In this document: piece after piece, positions 49,454 to 61,884 of the stretch
How positions within the stretch are numbered: the first letter of the stretch is position 1
Layout of the letters: each line of letters opens with the position of its first letter
Source of the DNA: Membranipora membranacea
Lineage: Eukaryota; Bryozoa; Gymnolaemata; Cheilostomatida; Membraniporidae
Direction of reading: 5' to 3'
Length of the DNA: 64,000 nucleotides
Assembly: GCA_914767715.1 (NCBI GenBank)
Contig: OU612073.1
Span: 13,022,001-13,086,000 of the forward strand
The notes under the pieces: model-generated
Told to the model about the DNA's origin: nothing
Database searches by the model: none
Seen by the model: only the letters and a program-made list of their open reading frames with translations
Position numbers and translations under genes: made by a program

Positions 49454-50102
49454 TTACTTGATGGACACAGATGCAGAGAAATTGATTGTCAGGATGAACT
49501 CTGAGCAGGAAATCGTTAGTGTTTTGGGCCTACCCTGAATGGCGGAGAGGGGCTGAAGATCTGTGGCTGCCATTTCCATTTCAGCCAAGGTATCCACCGG
49601 AACGTCATGTCTCAAGGGCTACAATCTGTTTACAGGAAGAAGCAGGATGTATACAAGCTTGTGAGGATGCTCTATGCTATGCCACTTCTGCCACTGACCT
49701 GACTCACTGACTCACCTAGAAGTGGGATTCGCCAACCTGCAGGCTAAGTCGAAACAGCTAGAGCATATTGATGGGGTTACCAGATTGATGGTTGGGAGAG
49801 CAGGATGGAAACCAGCTGAATGGTCCATGTTTGGAGTCGAGACAAGAACCAACAATGCTCTGGAGGGATACCACCACAAGGTGAATAGGAAACAACCTTG
49901 TAACAAGCAAAATATGTACCTTCTCAAGAACATTCTATACAACGACAGTCAGGCGATAACCAATGACATTCAGCTGGTCAAGCGAAGGGAGCTATCAAGG
50001 AAAAGATCAATTGCCACAAAGAGCAGACAGTCCAAACTAGCTGCGATGTGGTTGGAGTTACAGAGCAAGGAGATAAAAACTTCAGGAGCCTTTTCTGACT
50101 GA
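49454..50102 (+). pseudogene. MULE transposase 3' fragment, copy 2
   Basis: A frame at about 49567-49697 reads CHFHFSQGIHRNVMSQGLQS then VYRKKQDVYKLVRMLYAMPL. The frame at 49722-50102 reads GFANLQAKSKQLEHIDG, MVGRAGWKPAEWSMFG, RTNNALEGYHHKVNRK and a basic C-terminus (LVKRRELSRKRS..LAAMWLELQ) that ends as MULE proteins do. A shift between the two frames and a short deletion (compared with copy 1, which keeps AYFEKCW) make it inactive. It shows what copy 1 at 3266 lost. Confidence 0.75.
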
Positions 50103-50226
50103 TCTGACTAGACATTTTAGCCCTCACCCTGGTTGACCGACTGGTTTGTTTGGTGCTTTGAATACTCATCGGATCAAGCCTTACTCTAGTGTTGAGGTAT
50201 ACACTTAGTTTCTGCATTGTTCTCAG

Positions 50227-50433
50227 TTGCATGATGACTTTAATTATTTGCTCTCTCATGAAAATGAGATGTTGTTTGGTAACTATATGGCCATGGCCAC
50301 TGCTGAGAACTTTTTTAATGATCAGAATCATATTTTTAACCATTATATTCAAGGTAGGAAGGCCGATGATATTACTTTAGCCTTTATCTATGCACTCCTG
50401 ATGGATCGTGATGTAGACATTATCGTATACTAA
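50227..50433 (+). pseudogene. Possible OTU-like domain fragment of the MULE
   Basis: After a TTCTCAG acceptor-like site the open frame reads LHDDFNYLLSHENEMLFGNY, then NDQNHIFNHYIQGRKADDIT and LAFIYALLMDRDVDIIVY to TAA. The pattern (F..Y..M, then ADDITLxxxYALLxRxVxIxVY) is compatible with the end of an OTU cysteine protease domain, which MULE elements often carry. It lies 125 bases downstream of the MULE fragment. The assignment is tentative. Confidence 0.3.
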
Positions 50434-50509
50434 ATGGATAACTGCGGAGGGCAGAATTAAAACTTAGACCATAGACTTAATATTATAAAGACGATAGTAG
50501 TGTGATGAA

Positions 50510-50830
50510 CAGACCAAAAACTAGGTACACTTTATCACAGCCAATCTCGAGGACATGTTATGTGGCATAGGATCAACAGCTAGTTGTATCGTGAGGACTG
50601 GGGTCCCTACCTTCAAGCTTGTTGTATCGCGCTGAACACTGGAATTAACCCTTTGACCAAGGAGAGCGCATACTGGATTCTTATGGGATGCTAGATGTTC
50701 ATTCGACATGGTGTTGCTGACACCTAAGGGAAGTTATGCTGCAGAGCCAGCCTACAGATGAGATTGAAATTCGCATGGGACGAGGTGGCCCACAATATAG
50801 CAGGAGCTCAGGAGTCGCAGAGGTTATTTT
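50510..50830 (+). pseudogene. Integrase C-terminal fragment, copy 2
   Basis: Nucleotide match to 4500-4780 (CTACCTTCAAGCTTGTTGTA, GAGAGCGCATACTGGATTCT) with indels and stops, followed by GATGAGATTGAAATTCGCAT as in copy 1. Confidence 0.55.
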
Positions 50831-51370
50831 GTCGGTGTGGATATACGAACTCAGTGAGAGTCGGCCAATTAGATCAGCTTTTTTTTAAATAATGATACAC
50901 ACACCTAGGAAGCTAGCTAGTTGTGGACGGTTTCTGACTATGACAGCTGCTATACAGAAAAAAAGAGCAGCAAACCTCTGATAATCCACTAACGACTGAC
51001 TGCGGTTTGTTTGGAAATCGTTACCTAGACACAATTACACAGGTTATCATTTATCAAAAAGAAAGCTGATGGGTAAAAAAGATTGGGCGCCAAGTTGCTA
51101 TGACAGCTGCTTTGAAAAAAAGAGTAGCAGCAAATCTATGTGGCTGAGAGCAACAAAGTCACACAGATAAAAGCCTCTCAAAATGCGCTGCCCAGTAAGA
51201 AAAGTTGTGCCAAGCTTTCGAAAAAAAATGTGACAGCTGCTTTAAAAAATGTAGAGCAGCAACCTTCTGAGACTGTAACCAACACAGTTTCACAGGTGGA
51301 AGCCTCTCAAAGAGCGTTGGTTGGGAATTAGAAGTTTTGGCAAGCTTATCTCATCTGATATTAAAGCTAA
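50831..51370. repeat. Dispersed repeat 'S', copy 2
   Basis: Units with ATGACAGCTGC..AAAAAAAGAG and GTAGAGCAGCAACCTTCTGA. The open piece 51140-51331 reads KKNVTAALKNVEQQPSETV, the best-preserved protein relic of the family. Confidence 0.65.
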
Positions 51371-51984
51371 TATTGAAATAACCATGACAGCTGTTTTTTT
51401 TCGAGAAATAAGAGCAGCAAACCTCCGAGACTATAACCTACCAAGTCGTACACATTACATGGGATTATGAAAATTAAATAGCCATGCAACACAGTATGAC
51501 AACAGAGTAATTGTACATAAATAAGTGACCACTCAGTAGTTGCTGATATCCTAACTAAAAAATGTGACACCTATTAAAGATGCAAAAAAAAACTTTTTTC
51601 GAGTCTATGCACTTTGCAGGATTTGCTTGGATTTTTCCTCTCATTACTTCTACATTGATCTTACTTCATATAGCCTAGGATCCAATAATACACATTGTAT
51701 GAACATTTTGTCAATGTCATGAATGACCCCCCTTATTCAAAATGAAAGAAATTTTGGCATTTTCCTCACTACTTGGCAATGAATATCTCCGCTCATGGGT
51801 ATTGCCCAAACATGAGGCTACTTTTCCCAGAGTCTGACTGGAGAACTCTCATACCTGGAGCAATATAGTAGGTGGCATGAATAGAAATCAACAGATATTG
51901 CAGTTTTAGTGTTCCCCTTGATTAAGTTATAACACTCAAGAGCAGACAGCTCAAGCAAGATCCTGCATTGTTCTCAGACTTTCC
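51371..51984. other. No recognisable gene
   Basis: Spacer between S and L in copy 2, with no gene. Confidence 0.35.
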
Positions 51985-52800
51985 CTCGCCGGGGGCCGTC
52001 GGGCGAGGGGCAAAAGTCTGGGGGGCTCAGACTAGTTAAAGTATCATGTTGTTGGTCAAAAGAATCACCTACTATCACAGCTGATGAGTGGCTACTTGTG
52101 GTGCTTACTTACCTTGTAAAATGAAATATATTCTCTATTCATGGTATTTCCACATTTATAACACTTTCATATATCAGTCCAGGTCATCAGATATAGTAGG
52201 GTAATGTTCTAAGTCACATATCAGCCCACCAGACACCTATGGCCTATTCATAAGTCTGTTTCCATGAGAGAGGCTGGTAAAGACTTGAGCTGCGCTGCTA
52301 AAAATGATAATATATGTTGTATAGTTTTTTTTTTCTACATGATCCAAAACTTAACTTTAAAATGAAAAAAAGAAAAACTCACACATCATGAGCATATAGC
52401 AATGATGGAAGGATGATAATATGCATAAGTGACCAGTCCTGTGTACATCAACTGCAAACAATAATTAATTAATGAGGATATGTTTATACATTTACAATGA
52501 GTCTTGTGTAGGCATTGTAAAAAGATACACTTACAGTTTAACTGATTGCTCTTACCTGAGATGTAAACAGTTTGGAAACTCAATGACTAGTGATCAGAAA
52601 AGTTCACTGTCACAAATCTTATTTGGTCTGACAGTTGTAAACAATAGATAGCGATATTCATCCTGTCAGATTGAGGGCTTATAGTCTATTTATAGAATAC
52701 CATTTACCCAACCCCTAAAGCCAACACTATCTAACATTGTTATCTTACATGGTTACAATGACTAAATGATCTAATCTAAGATAATGGTATATGAAAATGA
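51985..52800. repeat. Mosaic repeats 'L' and 'T', copy 2 (without the LINE)
   Basis: 51985-52615 matches 7020-8640 with the antisense LINE tail missing. 52680-52800 matches 12020-12130. In copy 1 the 8880-11970 LINE lies between these same two blocks, so 52616-52680 marks the unoccupied site. Confidence 0.7.
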
Positions 52801-53161
52801 TGTGAGTGATAATGGAATCAAAGGGTGATCATATAAATCAAGGAGTTAGGTTAAATAAAGACGTGTCTTGATTTTCTGAAATTTTCTGCCTGGTTAGTTG
52901 ACATAATGACATCAAGGAGTTAGCTTGGTGACATAATGAACATTAAATTTCGAATTTTGGCTCCAACAGTTGAAAGTTCAATAAACGAACGTTTCCACGC
53001 GGCATATCGGCTGTTATAGATTTGTTTCGGGTGTAGAACTTTTTCTTCAAAGTTTAACTAAAGGTATGACTGCAACTACAGGGATAAAAACAATAGAAAA
53101 TCTTAGCTAACTTATTGCCGACTGTTTTTGCAATCCAGCATACGCAGGCTATATTGTTTAG

Positions 53162-53344
53162 ATGCGATATGCAATTATTAAAATCGCGACGCTATCTAAT
53201 CACACAAATAAAGAAGACACAATATATTTCCGTATTTATGATAATGAGAGGCGCATAGGCATCTCACCATTAGACGACTGGATAATTGTGGATAAATATG
53301 ATGATAAGTTTGATTATTTTGTAATTGCTGATATCCTTAGCTAA
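53162..53344 (+). other. 60-codon open frame within repeat-related sequence
   Basis: The part 53230-53320 (DNERRIGISPLDDWIIVDKY) is homologous at the DNA level to 12240-12300 and more distantly to 5290-5360 and 43940-44000, which read DNDRHKWQAPRKLTIRQQS. It is probably a remnant of the mosaic repeat family, not a gene. Confidence 0.3.
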
Positions 53345-54810
53345 AGGAGAGAAGACTAAGTAAATCAGCTTTCAAATTTCATACCTATGACGCTGCTTTA
53401 AGATAACTAGATAATCTAAAATCTAAGTGATACATGAAAAGAATATGATAGGAGTAAGCAAGTAGTGATGAGTAAATAAACATAATATACTCAAAGTGGC
53501 TCGACCGGTATATAAGGGCCAGTCAATGTAAAGCGATCACCCAGCCATATCAAATTCAAATTAGGTTAGCGGCATTCAAATTCCTCCTGCTTTTTCAGAA
53601 AAAAAGAGGAGCAGTAGTGAATTTTCTTTAATAGGAATCAGTTATGCAGATGCTGAATTGTGTGATACACATGCCCAATAAATTTTCCTTCCAAAATTTG
53701 CATCGGAAAGTGGTGAAAATACATCTGAGGTCATCCAAAAACTCCCAGTTCCAATGATTTCAAATCATCCGCTTCAAATTATACAAGCTCTTATTGGTCG
53801 ATTTTGACGTTATGATTTATGGTTTCAGAGGTTGCCTAGATACCGTTGTCAAGATTGAAATTGAACGTTGTAATAAAATCCTATAATCCCAAGTGTGATG
53901 ATCCAACATAACAATAGCTATATCATAGGCTTCTATTCAACTTTATTTATGGGTGTCTGCGAATCACAATTTCTTATATAACACACTGGACCACTTGGGA
54001 ACGCAACGTGGACTGGCTGTAAGAGGCGGAGACCAAGGCCATTCTCCGCCTCTAATTACACTGATCAGCCAATGGTCTTGCTTGTCACCAGAAAATACTA
54101 ATTATGATTAATCCCCGTGCACCCCCTCATTAGCCTAGTACTTTAAAGGTAAAATGCTCACTAAAATTTTACTGCCTATCTTGATGACTTAATGCTGACA
54201 ATGAAGTTGCAAGATAATTTCATTTTTCACAGTTTTGGTTCCAATAGGTGAAAGTACAACCTAAGAAGTTTTGCAAGCGGCCAACATATTAGAATTATAA
54301 GCATTCTGATGGAGAGGGCAACTCGTAATATAATTGATACCAATGTTATTTATTAGTCATGACATGTAGAATGGGGTCTCCCGCAGTAAATAACTTGTCT
54401 TTTCTGCATGTGGTTTGCATCGCATTGAATCCTTATCTTATGACTTAAATGAGCTAATAACCAATGCATAAAAGATGATTTTTCCTCTCGTGCCCTTCAT
54501 GGGTTCTTCAGAGGTTCCTAAACAATCCTCCTGAAAGCCAATTATTGTGCCTTATATAAAAATAGCGCAACGCCATGACGTCATTCTGAAATCAATATTT
54601 TCAGAATCAGTGGGATCGATTAGCTTTCCAACGGTATATAAAATGTCCAAATCGGTCAGCGTTGGTATCATAACCTTAAGCCAAAGTTATTCCCTTCAGA
54701 GAAGATTTTGCCCAGGCTTCCAATTAAAAACAGCCAAGTTCCCAACTTGGTCGCTCACTCAGAGAGAAAGTGAGACATGCCAGGGTCTAGCTAACCAATT
54801 GCTCACTCAC
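53345..54810. other. Non-coding, no recognisable gene
   Basis: AT-rich. A perfect 11-bp stem (AGAGGCGGAGA / TCTCCGCCTCT, 54022-54053) is the only structure noticed. Confidence 0.4.
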
Positions 54811-54998
54811 TTGATGTAGGAATCCTGACATTTTGAAAACTCCTTTCGAAGTTTGAACTCTATATCTCCCTGGATGTATAGTCTTCACAGGCCCCACAGC
54901 AATACCATCTTCAAGCCTTCTCCCTGCTGCCAAGACTGTGCAACCCATAGCCCAGTCACATAGTTGACAATCAAAGTAGTCTACAAGGTCCTGAAATC
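54811..54998 (-). CDS. Candidate internal exon, unrecognised
   Basis: The minus-strand segment follows TTTTTTACAG and ends at CATCAA|GTGAGT. The open frame reads GFQDLVDYFDCQLCDWAMGC, then TVLAAGRRLEDGIAVGPVKT and PGRYRVQTSKGVFKMSGFLH. The strong polypyrimidine acceptor and consensus donor support an exon. No partner exons were identified and the domain is not recognised. Confidence 0.35.
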
Positions 54999-55139
54999 CT
55001 GTAAAAAACACGACACAACTGATTATTATCAAGTTGCATTTACAATTGCTTGATTATTACTTACTTTGATGAGATTAAAATAATTTCTAAACAATGTGTT
55101 GATTTAAGACCCAAGAAATTATGTTCTCAACTGAACATG

Positions 55140-55690
55140 TAAAACCTCATACCCATACCAAATCTTTGCCCATACTCTTGTATTGAATGGAACAAATATT
55201 GTATTGTCTGATAAAGTGAGATACCTTGGTGTTATAGTAGATCAAGATTTGAGGATTCGTGAGCATATACAATCAGTGGTTACAACTGCAGCTATAAGAA
55301 AGTATATTGTGAAGAATTTTGCGTATTTAGCTCTAAACCTCTAGCCAATATGTTTTTCAAAAGTTTTATCATGTTCCTCATATCCTATTGTTTACCTACT
55401 ATTTTTACTTGTATCTATGCCAGTGATAAAAATGCTATCAGAAAGATTTTTAAAGATTGTTCTAAACTTGGTAGGCCTATTGAGTACCATGACTTAGATT
55501 TACACATTCAGAGACTAACTAAAACACTTGCGATCAGATTATGCCATCTTGTACAAACTTTAAATCATATTATTTTGTTTTAAACAATCCTAGCGAGTTT
55601 TTACTTTGTTTCCATTTTTGTTCATGTCTGGCCAATATTTACACCAACTTCTGCAACATGTATTTTTGTCTATGTTACGCAATCAATCAA
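55140..55690 (+). pseudogene. LINE reverse transcriptase C-terminal fragment
   Basis: The frame reads LNGTNIVLSDKVRYLGVIVD then QDLRIREHIQSVV. After a shift near 55340 it continues NMFFKSFIMFLISYCLPTIF then IRKIFKDCSKLGRPIEYHDL to TAA at 55583. It corresponds to the thumb and post-palm region (KYLGV block) of CR1/L2/Rex-like LINEs, as at 63640 in this window. It ends near a CAATCAATCAAT run at about 55680. Confidence 0.65.
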
Positions 55691-57019
55691 TCTATCAATT
55701 TAGCTCCAATTGACTACATTAACAATATCAATGAACATCAGGTTTTACTCACTAGAAGACATGACCTAAGGTCAGCGTTAAATCACTGCAGTTGGCACTC
55801 ACCATTTGGAGCGCCATTTTCGGAATATTGCGAGCCCAGTGTTAATGTTGTTGACTGGGGCAAAAGCAAGGTCATCCAACATTCTGACAAAAGCCCTGAT
55901 GTCCTCGTCCCCTTTGTATCTTGTTTCAGTTCATACTCCACTGTCATCTAAAATAGGTGATTGAATACAATCATTTACGGTCGATTGATTGGACATAAGT
56001 TTATGAGAAATCGAAGCTTGCATCATGACATGTAGTATCATCATAAGATGGCATAGGATTTTTGAGCGGTGCAACGTTTTCCTTCTTGCAAAAAGTCGAA
56101 CCAAAAATCGTAATCTGATCGCTCACTCAATCTTTCCCATATACATCGCTCACTCTATGATGAGACTATATACATTCCGTGTGAGCAAGTTGGGGCAATT
56201 TTGTCTAATTGAAAGACCAAGTGAGTGATAATTTTGATCGATGCGGTAGCAGGCATTTCTTTCTCCCTGGTGATAGTGATAATTCGCTTGAGTAAAGCAT
56301 CGCTCATTCTAATTCAAAGACCCCCTACTTAGGCTAACTCTGTCCATCCAGTGAATATGTATGTATGTAAACATTTTAGTTTTATCAATCAGTATACAAA
56401 AAATTGTATCAGTGAGACCATGTATTACAACAACGGCAAAAGAAAAATAGTGTGGTCAGCTGAAGAAATTGTAAAAAGCAGTTACATCAATGAACTCCTC
56501 ATTGGTTACATGTACTTGTAAAAAAACATTTTTAGTTTTGAGAGCGGTTCGCTGCTGCTTTATGTGCTTATCATCAGAATTAAAATCATATTACCTGAGT
56601 GATTACAGACTCCATCATGCTCATCCCCAACTCATAGTTACAGCTCTCATGACTGGTACCAGGGAAAATTCTCCAGGCCTACTAACTATTCTAACCACCA
56701 CTTATACGAAAAATAAAATTAGCAGCATCAGTGCTGCACTTTCATTGGATGACTTCTTATATGTAGGCATGGCTTACATTTAATAATATTAGGAGTTGCC
56801 CACACACTGATGTTGAGAGGACAATTCTTGTTTTTTATACAGGACAGGCTACTTTGACCCATAAACTTATATCCCACCCTCCCTGGTCAAACCAGCAGGG
56901 TACTACCTGTGTTAGATAGTTTGAGAGAATAAAAATGAAATGACCTAATTTATCTGTGCAAGATAAATGAGAAGGAACTGATTATTGACTTACCACCTGT
57001 GCAAGATACAAGATCGTTT
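55691..57019. other. No recognisable gene
   Basis: Open frames here (for example 55541-55951, 56490-56783) have no recognisable motif and no splice-flanked structure. Confidence 0.4.
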
Positions 57020-57072
57020 GGGAGGAGAAAAACCTCCCTACTGGGGCCCAGTAGGAAGGATTTTTTCCTCCC
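57020..57072. repeat. 53-base palindrome
   Basis: Runs from GGGAGG to CCTCCC around CTACTGGGGCCCAGTAG, with few mismatches. It would form a long hairpin in single strands. CCTGTGCAAGATA-like words repeat just upstream. Confidence 0.7.
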
Positions 57073-58434
57073 ACACTACCAGGCAGTGAGAACACACACG
57101 TATAAAGACATATAACTTTTTTTTTATCTTGTTCATATTATATAAGAACAGCGATGAGCTTGGTCTAATCATCTCTTATCCTGATAAGTTCAGACTCTAA
57201 TCCTTGTATGTCATTACCCACCTTCATTGTTGACTGCCAAGAGCCACCACCCCCCCCCCCCTCCCTTTTGAGCTTGTACACAATTCACGGAATTAAATAT
57301 GACAGGAGATAGAAATATCATAAGCCAGTTGTTTCTGTCTTGTTTTTGCAATTGAGTCTCTAGACTTTCCAGCATGGACTGAAGATCCATTCAGAAGCAA
57401 AACTTTAATTATGACAAGTAAGTTTACAATAAAGTGTACGAGTATGAGACTGAGTGAGAAAAAAAAGCACAGTAGCTAGCCTCAAATTCAACTGGGAGGG
57501 GACCAACTGTTATTTTATTGTGGATTCACATTAAGTGACACACAACCGGTTCTTGGAGCACAGGAATCATAAGGCCTTATTTTCTGCCAGTCATTTGTAC
57601 AAACACATTTTATAAGAGAATGATAGACAAATTGGTTGTGAGACCTTGAGGTCACGTGTGAGGAGCTCTTCGATCACAGTTGTATTCACTGTCGCAGGTT
57701 CAAAGTATTTTCAGGACAGAATGGAATGAGCGAACACCGATTCAGAATACAATGTGTTCTTTCAACATCAACAAAGTTTTTTTGGACTTTGGAATTTGGT
57801 CGTGGGTTGATATTAACTTTAGGGCAGAATGGATCAAGCAAATATCAACTCACCTGTTGTGGTACAGTCGTTTTTGAATGATTTATCTTCAATATATATA
57901 GTATGGGACAAAATCAAATCAACCCTTTTTTTCCATTTCCTAATTTGTTTGATTCACTAGAACAAACAGAATTTTCCCAGAAATACAACAGTGATCGCGA
58001 TAATATTGAAACCTGTATACATCAGAGTGCAATTCATTCACAGATACAATCACCAAAATATAAATCAGCAGGGCAGTACTAGATCAAGGCAATGATAGGT
58101 ATAAATCAGTTATAATCCTACACTATGCTAGTTTTTGAGGCTGCTTGATTGAAATCTCTTTTATTTTGGATGCTGTTGCCGTTGTAAATCTCAGCATTGG
58201 CTAGACAAAGCTTCAGCCGTAACAGAGACTATAGATATTATCTATAGTCTCCGGATGTAATACAAATTTATTCCCTAATGATATCACACCCTGTCTTGCG
58301 GGTAGATATTGAATGATAGTTCATCAAACATTTTCTGCCAGTTTTATCAATTACCAGACCGCAAGCTCAGTGTTTACTGACTATGTGGGTTAGTTGTGGT
58401 TTCTGGGTGGGTTAGTTGTGGTTTCTGGTTGCAG
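57073..58434. other. Non-coding; poly(C) run and a short palindrome
   Basis: A 12-base C run ends at about 57261. GAGACTATAGATA / TATCTATAGTCTC is a perfect 13-bp inverted pair at 58225-58251. No confident exon. Confidence 0.4.
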
Positions 58435-60941
58435 GCGATGTATTCAAGGAAATGATGTTTGTCGTATCGCATCAGCTTCAAGAGTTACTAAAATCAGTAC
58501 TACCAGCGCTTCAAAGTATGTCAAGCCACATAGCATCAGAGCACTATCAATCCAGCAAAATTAATCTAGCCTCTCCTGAGTTAATTGCATCGGCAACCAG
58601 TAAAAAGGCCTGAACTAAATTAATTTCATTAGTCACAACAGCACTAATCATAAAAGATGAGACTGTAGTATGGTTTTGGGTTTTTTTAGATCACCGCCAT
58701 GAAATCTCAGGAAGTAAAGCCAGAAAAGCTCTTCTTGGAATCAGGGACATCATGTGCAATACTAATGAGATACACGAACAACCCGATGGAAGGAGATTGT
58801 ATAGGCTGATAGTAAATCTGTCCGGCATTCAAGACTTTAGGAGGAACAAGAGGAACATTTTATCACTTTATGGGCTCACCTATGTGTTTCGGACTGGATT
58901 TCAAAAAGGTAAATTTTAATAAAATTCACATATAGTTTTGTTTCTAGACTAAAACATGATGTGAAGCACTTATTCAGCTTTTACTGACATTTGCAAAATT
59001 GTCAAATGACATTTTATTATATTTTTTAGCTATTTGGTGCGCCTAGGTAAGTATCCCAGAGGGCAATGTTCGGAATGCCATTTCATTCAGAGTGGTTCAG
59101 GATAGTTGCATTGAGGTCACTCAATGCTGAGTGCCAAGAACGCTTCTTTAAAGATATTAAAGGAACGGAGGATAGCACTAACCTGACCATATACAAGTGA
59201 ACGCCATGACACACCTTCATGTGAAGCGGTTAGAAGGTGATTTCGGCAGGTCGCTGAAGTCGCAAGAGTCAGGAAATAGCTCCTGGCGATTGCAAAGAGG
59301 AATATCACCATCATTACTCAGAGTATGATTGATGAAGATCCTTCAGCTTTTGCTACGCATAAGGAGAGAATCTCTGATTATCTCCTTGATGAATGCTGGC
59401 ATGAGGAACTCGAAGATGGATCATGGATTTTTTTGGACGGAGAGGTGAGGCCGAAGAAAGATCAGGAAACTATGTACAGTTAACGCATTTCCGGTAAATA
59501 TTGCCTAACATCCAAAAGAGTATTGGTCTGTTGCATACTGAGCAGAGTTGGATTTATTAAAGTCGATCATCCATATATCATTGGATATTGAAGTTTTTAA
59601 TGGCATGTTATCACGCTCTCGGTATTTACAGTGATGAAAATATTAATGATGTTTGGGACCATATCACTAGCTGCTTCTCAGCCTACAAAGCTAAACGACT
59701 GGCAAGCTGTGATATAGCTGCTGTTGAAGACGAAATTGATGGCAGGGAGAAAAGTGCTGAATCGCTGGAGGATATTGGAGAATCAAACCAGCAACAACAG
59801 GATGACGAAGATGAGCCAGAGATGATCACAGAAATAGGTAAGTTTTGATTGGGGTAAATTTGGTATGAAAAGTTTTGCTGATCTCATAATACTGGTGATA
59901 CTTTTTAGATGAGTTTGCACGATCTACACATTTACACGATGGGTGAATGGGGTATGGATAATTACTTGGCATGATCTCATAATAATAATAGTCTTGTCTC
60001 AATAATTTCAGTGCCTCCAGATGAGGAAGTATGTCAGGAAACAGATATTGACAGTGACTCTCATATCTCCTCTACAAGACTAGCAGGTATTAACCAAATT
60101 TTTGTATTGAATACTCGTAATGATTGATGTTATAACACATACCTTGGAATTTATATTTGAAGGTGTGAATGATCTTTCGCTCAGCAGCGCTTTGTGTACT
60201 CCATTCAAGAAACCTAGACTGGATGTATCGCATGTCTGGAAGACACCAATCACCAACCTCTCCGTTTCCATGATACACCCTTCAGGTATTACAAGGACTG
60301 AAGCCAGGAACGAAATAAAAGGACACTGAATTAAATTAATACAAGTTGACCACAACTAAAGTAGCACATCATTAGCAAATCAAATGTTGCCCAGGTCGCT
60401 GTTAGTGTTTGTGAGTGATGATGAATACTGCTAACAGTGACGGAGGCGAAATTTGAGCGCTATTATCCCTGTTGTAGAAGTACATTTAATAGTATATGTA
60501 AGCTGAAAACCTTTTGAGTCTGCTCAGCACCTCAACACCGATTGTAGACGGCAAAGGTACAAGTGAGAAGAGTGCGAAGCACTTGAGTGGAGATGGTATG
60601 TTTGTTTATTACCATCACTATCGTCTTGTAATTTAATCGTAATTTGATTGCATTATAAAAGCCTATATACTGCCTACCTGACCTTGCCCAACCTGACATA
60701 CTAAACAAAAGCGAAATATTGTAACTTTATGATGACTAATGGTACTAATGACAGATTCAACCTTTTGCAGAGCTTATCCTTGAGTAGGAGAATAGTTGGC
60801 ACTCAATTAGCAGACCAGTTTCTGTCGAAGCGGTGGAAGTATAAGGTTAAATCTTCACCTTCCAACAAACGGAGCTACTACGATGTCCGCTCTAAAATAG
60901 TACCGATACTCAAGACTGCAAAAGAGAAAACAAGAGAGTAA
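58435..60941 (+). pseudogene. Multi-exon transposase-like gene (RSLNAExQERxF family), partly decayed
   Basis: Exons: 58435-58599 (EMMFVVSHQLQELLKSVLPA..), 58690-58908 (HEISGSKARKALLGIRDIMC..SLYGLTYVFRTGFQK), a core at 59073-59200 (RAMFGMPFHSEWFRIVALRS then LNAECQERFFKDIKGTE), a broken stretch 59200-59480 (FRQVAEVARVRK, TAG, LLAIAKRNITIITQSM), an exon ending 59837, 60012-60086, 60163-60285, 60548-60595 and a basic terminal exon from 60771 to TAA 60941. The exons from the one ending 59837 to 60595 join in phase. The MFG..H..........RSLNAExQERxF core belongs to a family of uncharacterised invertebrate proteins that I take to be transposon-derived. TGA and TAG codons at about 59235 and 59270, an in-frame TAG at about 59047 and a phase mismatch before 60771 indicate decay. 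The 5' end was not found. Confidence 0.5.
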
Positions 60942-61246
60942 ATAAAAAGATTTGAGTTAAAAAACATAACTGAAGTTGGGTTTATAAGAGCCATGGGCGA
61001 CGAACAAGCCTTCACAGAGAAAGAATTTTGCAATCGGGAAATAAGAGCTATCAACCACTACCTTCATTATTCAATGCCAAGTTTATATCTACTGTGTTAT
61101 AAAGTTACTCACCTATTCCAGACTCGAAGAGCGAATGTTGCTTGTTTTTCACTGCTAAGAGTATTTTATCCAAAGCTGTTTAGTGAAAATCCAGGAATAA
61201 ATATCCATAGCATTTTGTTATTCAAACTAACAGCCAGCCAGCCGGC

Positions 61247-61278
<32 letters not shown>

Positions 61279-61884
61279 ACGGCTGCTTAACAGTGAATAT
61301 AAATCTGCAGCAAGTATCGACACAATGTTGCAAGGCATCAAAGTTCAAAGTTCAATAAACCACAGGCATGTTGTTATCCAAAATCATAATATTATTAGTC
61401 GCTTGACATGGCATTTAAAATAGCTCATCCAATCAAAAGTAACTGAATATTGGAATTTCCCAACACGTGTTAATTTGTTTACAATTACGAGCTCAACCCC
61501 GTTTATGACACTGAGGATTTAATATTGTGATGTATTGTATAGAATGTTTTATTCCTATTCTTTTTTTGTATTTATGTTAAATATTAGTTTTGCATTTACT
61601 TGTTGAAATGATACAAATGACACTTTTTCTATACTTTACGCTTTATTATTGGTTTTACTCTTCGTATTTTAATTTGACCCACTGTTTATTGCAATTAATT
61701 AAAATGATTATAAAATTTGTTAAAGTGATAATCTTGCCTTGTATTCACAGTAGAAAGTTTACTGTCGTATTTTACACTAGGTCACTAGTAGGGGTCCCTG
61801 TAGGTATATCCATACATACACCTAGATTCAACATCAACATCCTCGATAAAACATGGTAATCATACAAATTGATGTATTGACTTG
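60942..61884. other. Non-coding; includes a (CAGC)n microsatellite at 61231-61278
   Basis: AATAAA at 60941-60946 directly overlaps the preceding stop. The CAGC/GGCC microsatellite inflates frames on both strands here; no gene is supported. Confidence 0.5.

Noticed and set aside
51140-51331. 63-codon frame with SETVTNTVSQVEASQ
   Set aside because: It belongs to dispersed repeat S and is broken in the other two copies, so it is not called as a gene.
53162-53344. A stand-alone 60-aa gene
   Set aside because: Half of it aligns at DNA level with non-coding mosaic repeat copies at 12240 and 43940.
60993-61358. 121-codon frame with a PAGQPAS-like stretch, and a minus frame over the same DNA
   Set aside because: The frame is opened by a (CAGC)n microsatellite; no splice or coding support elsewhere.
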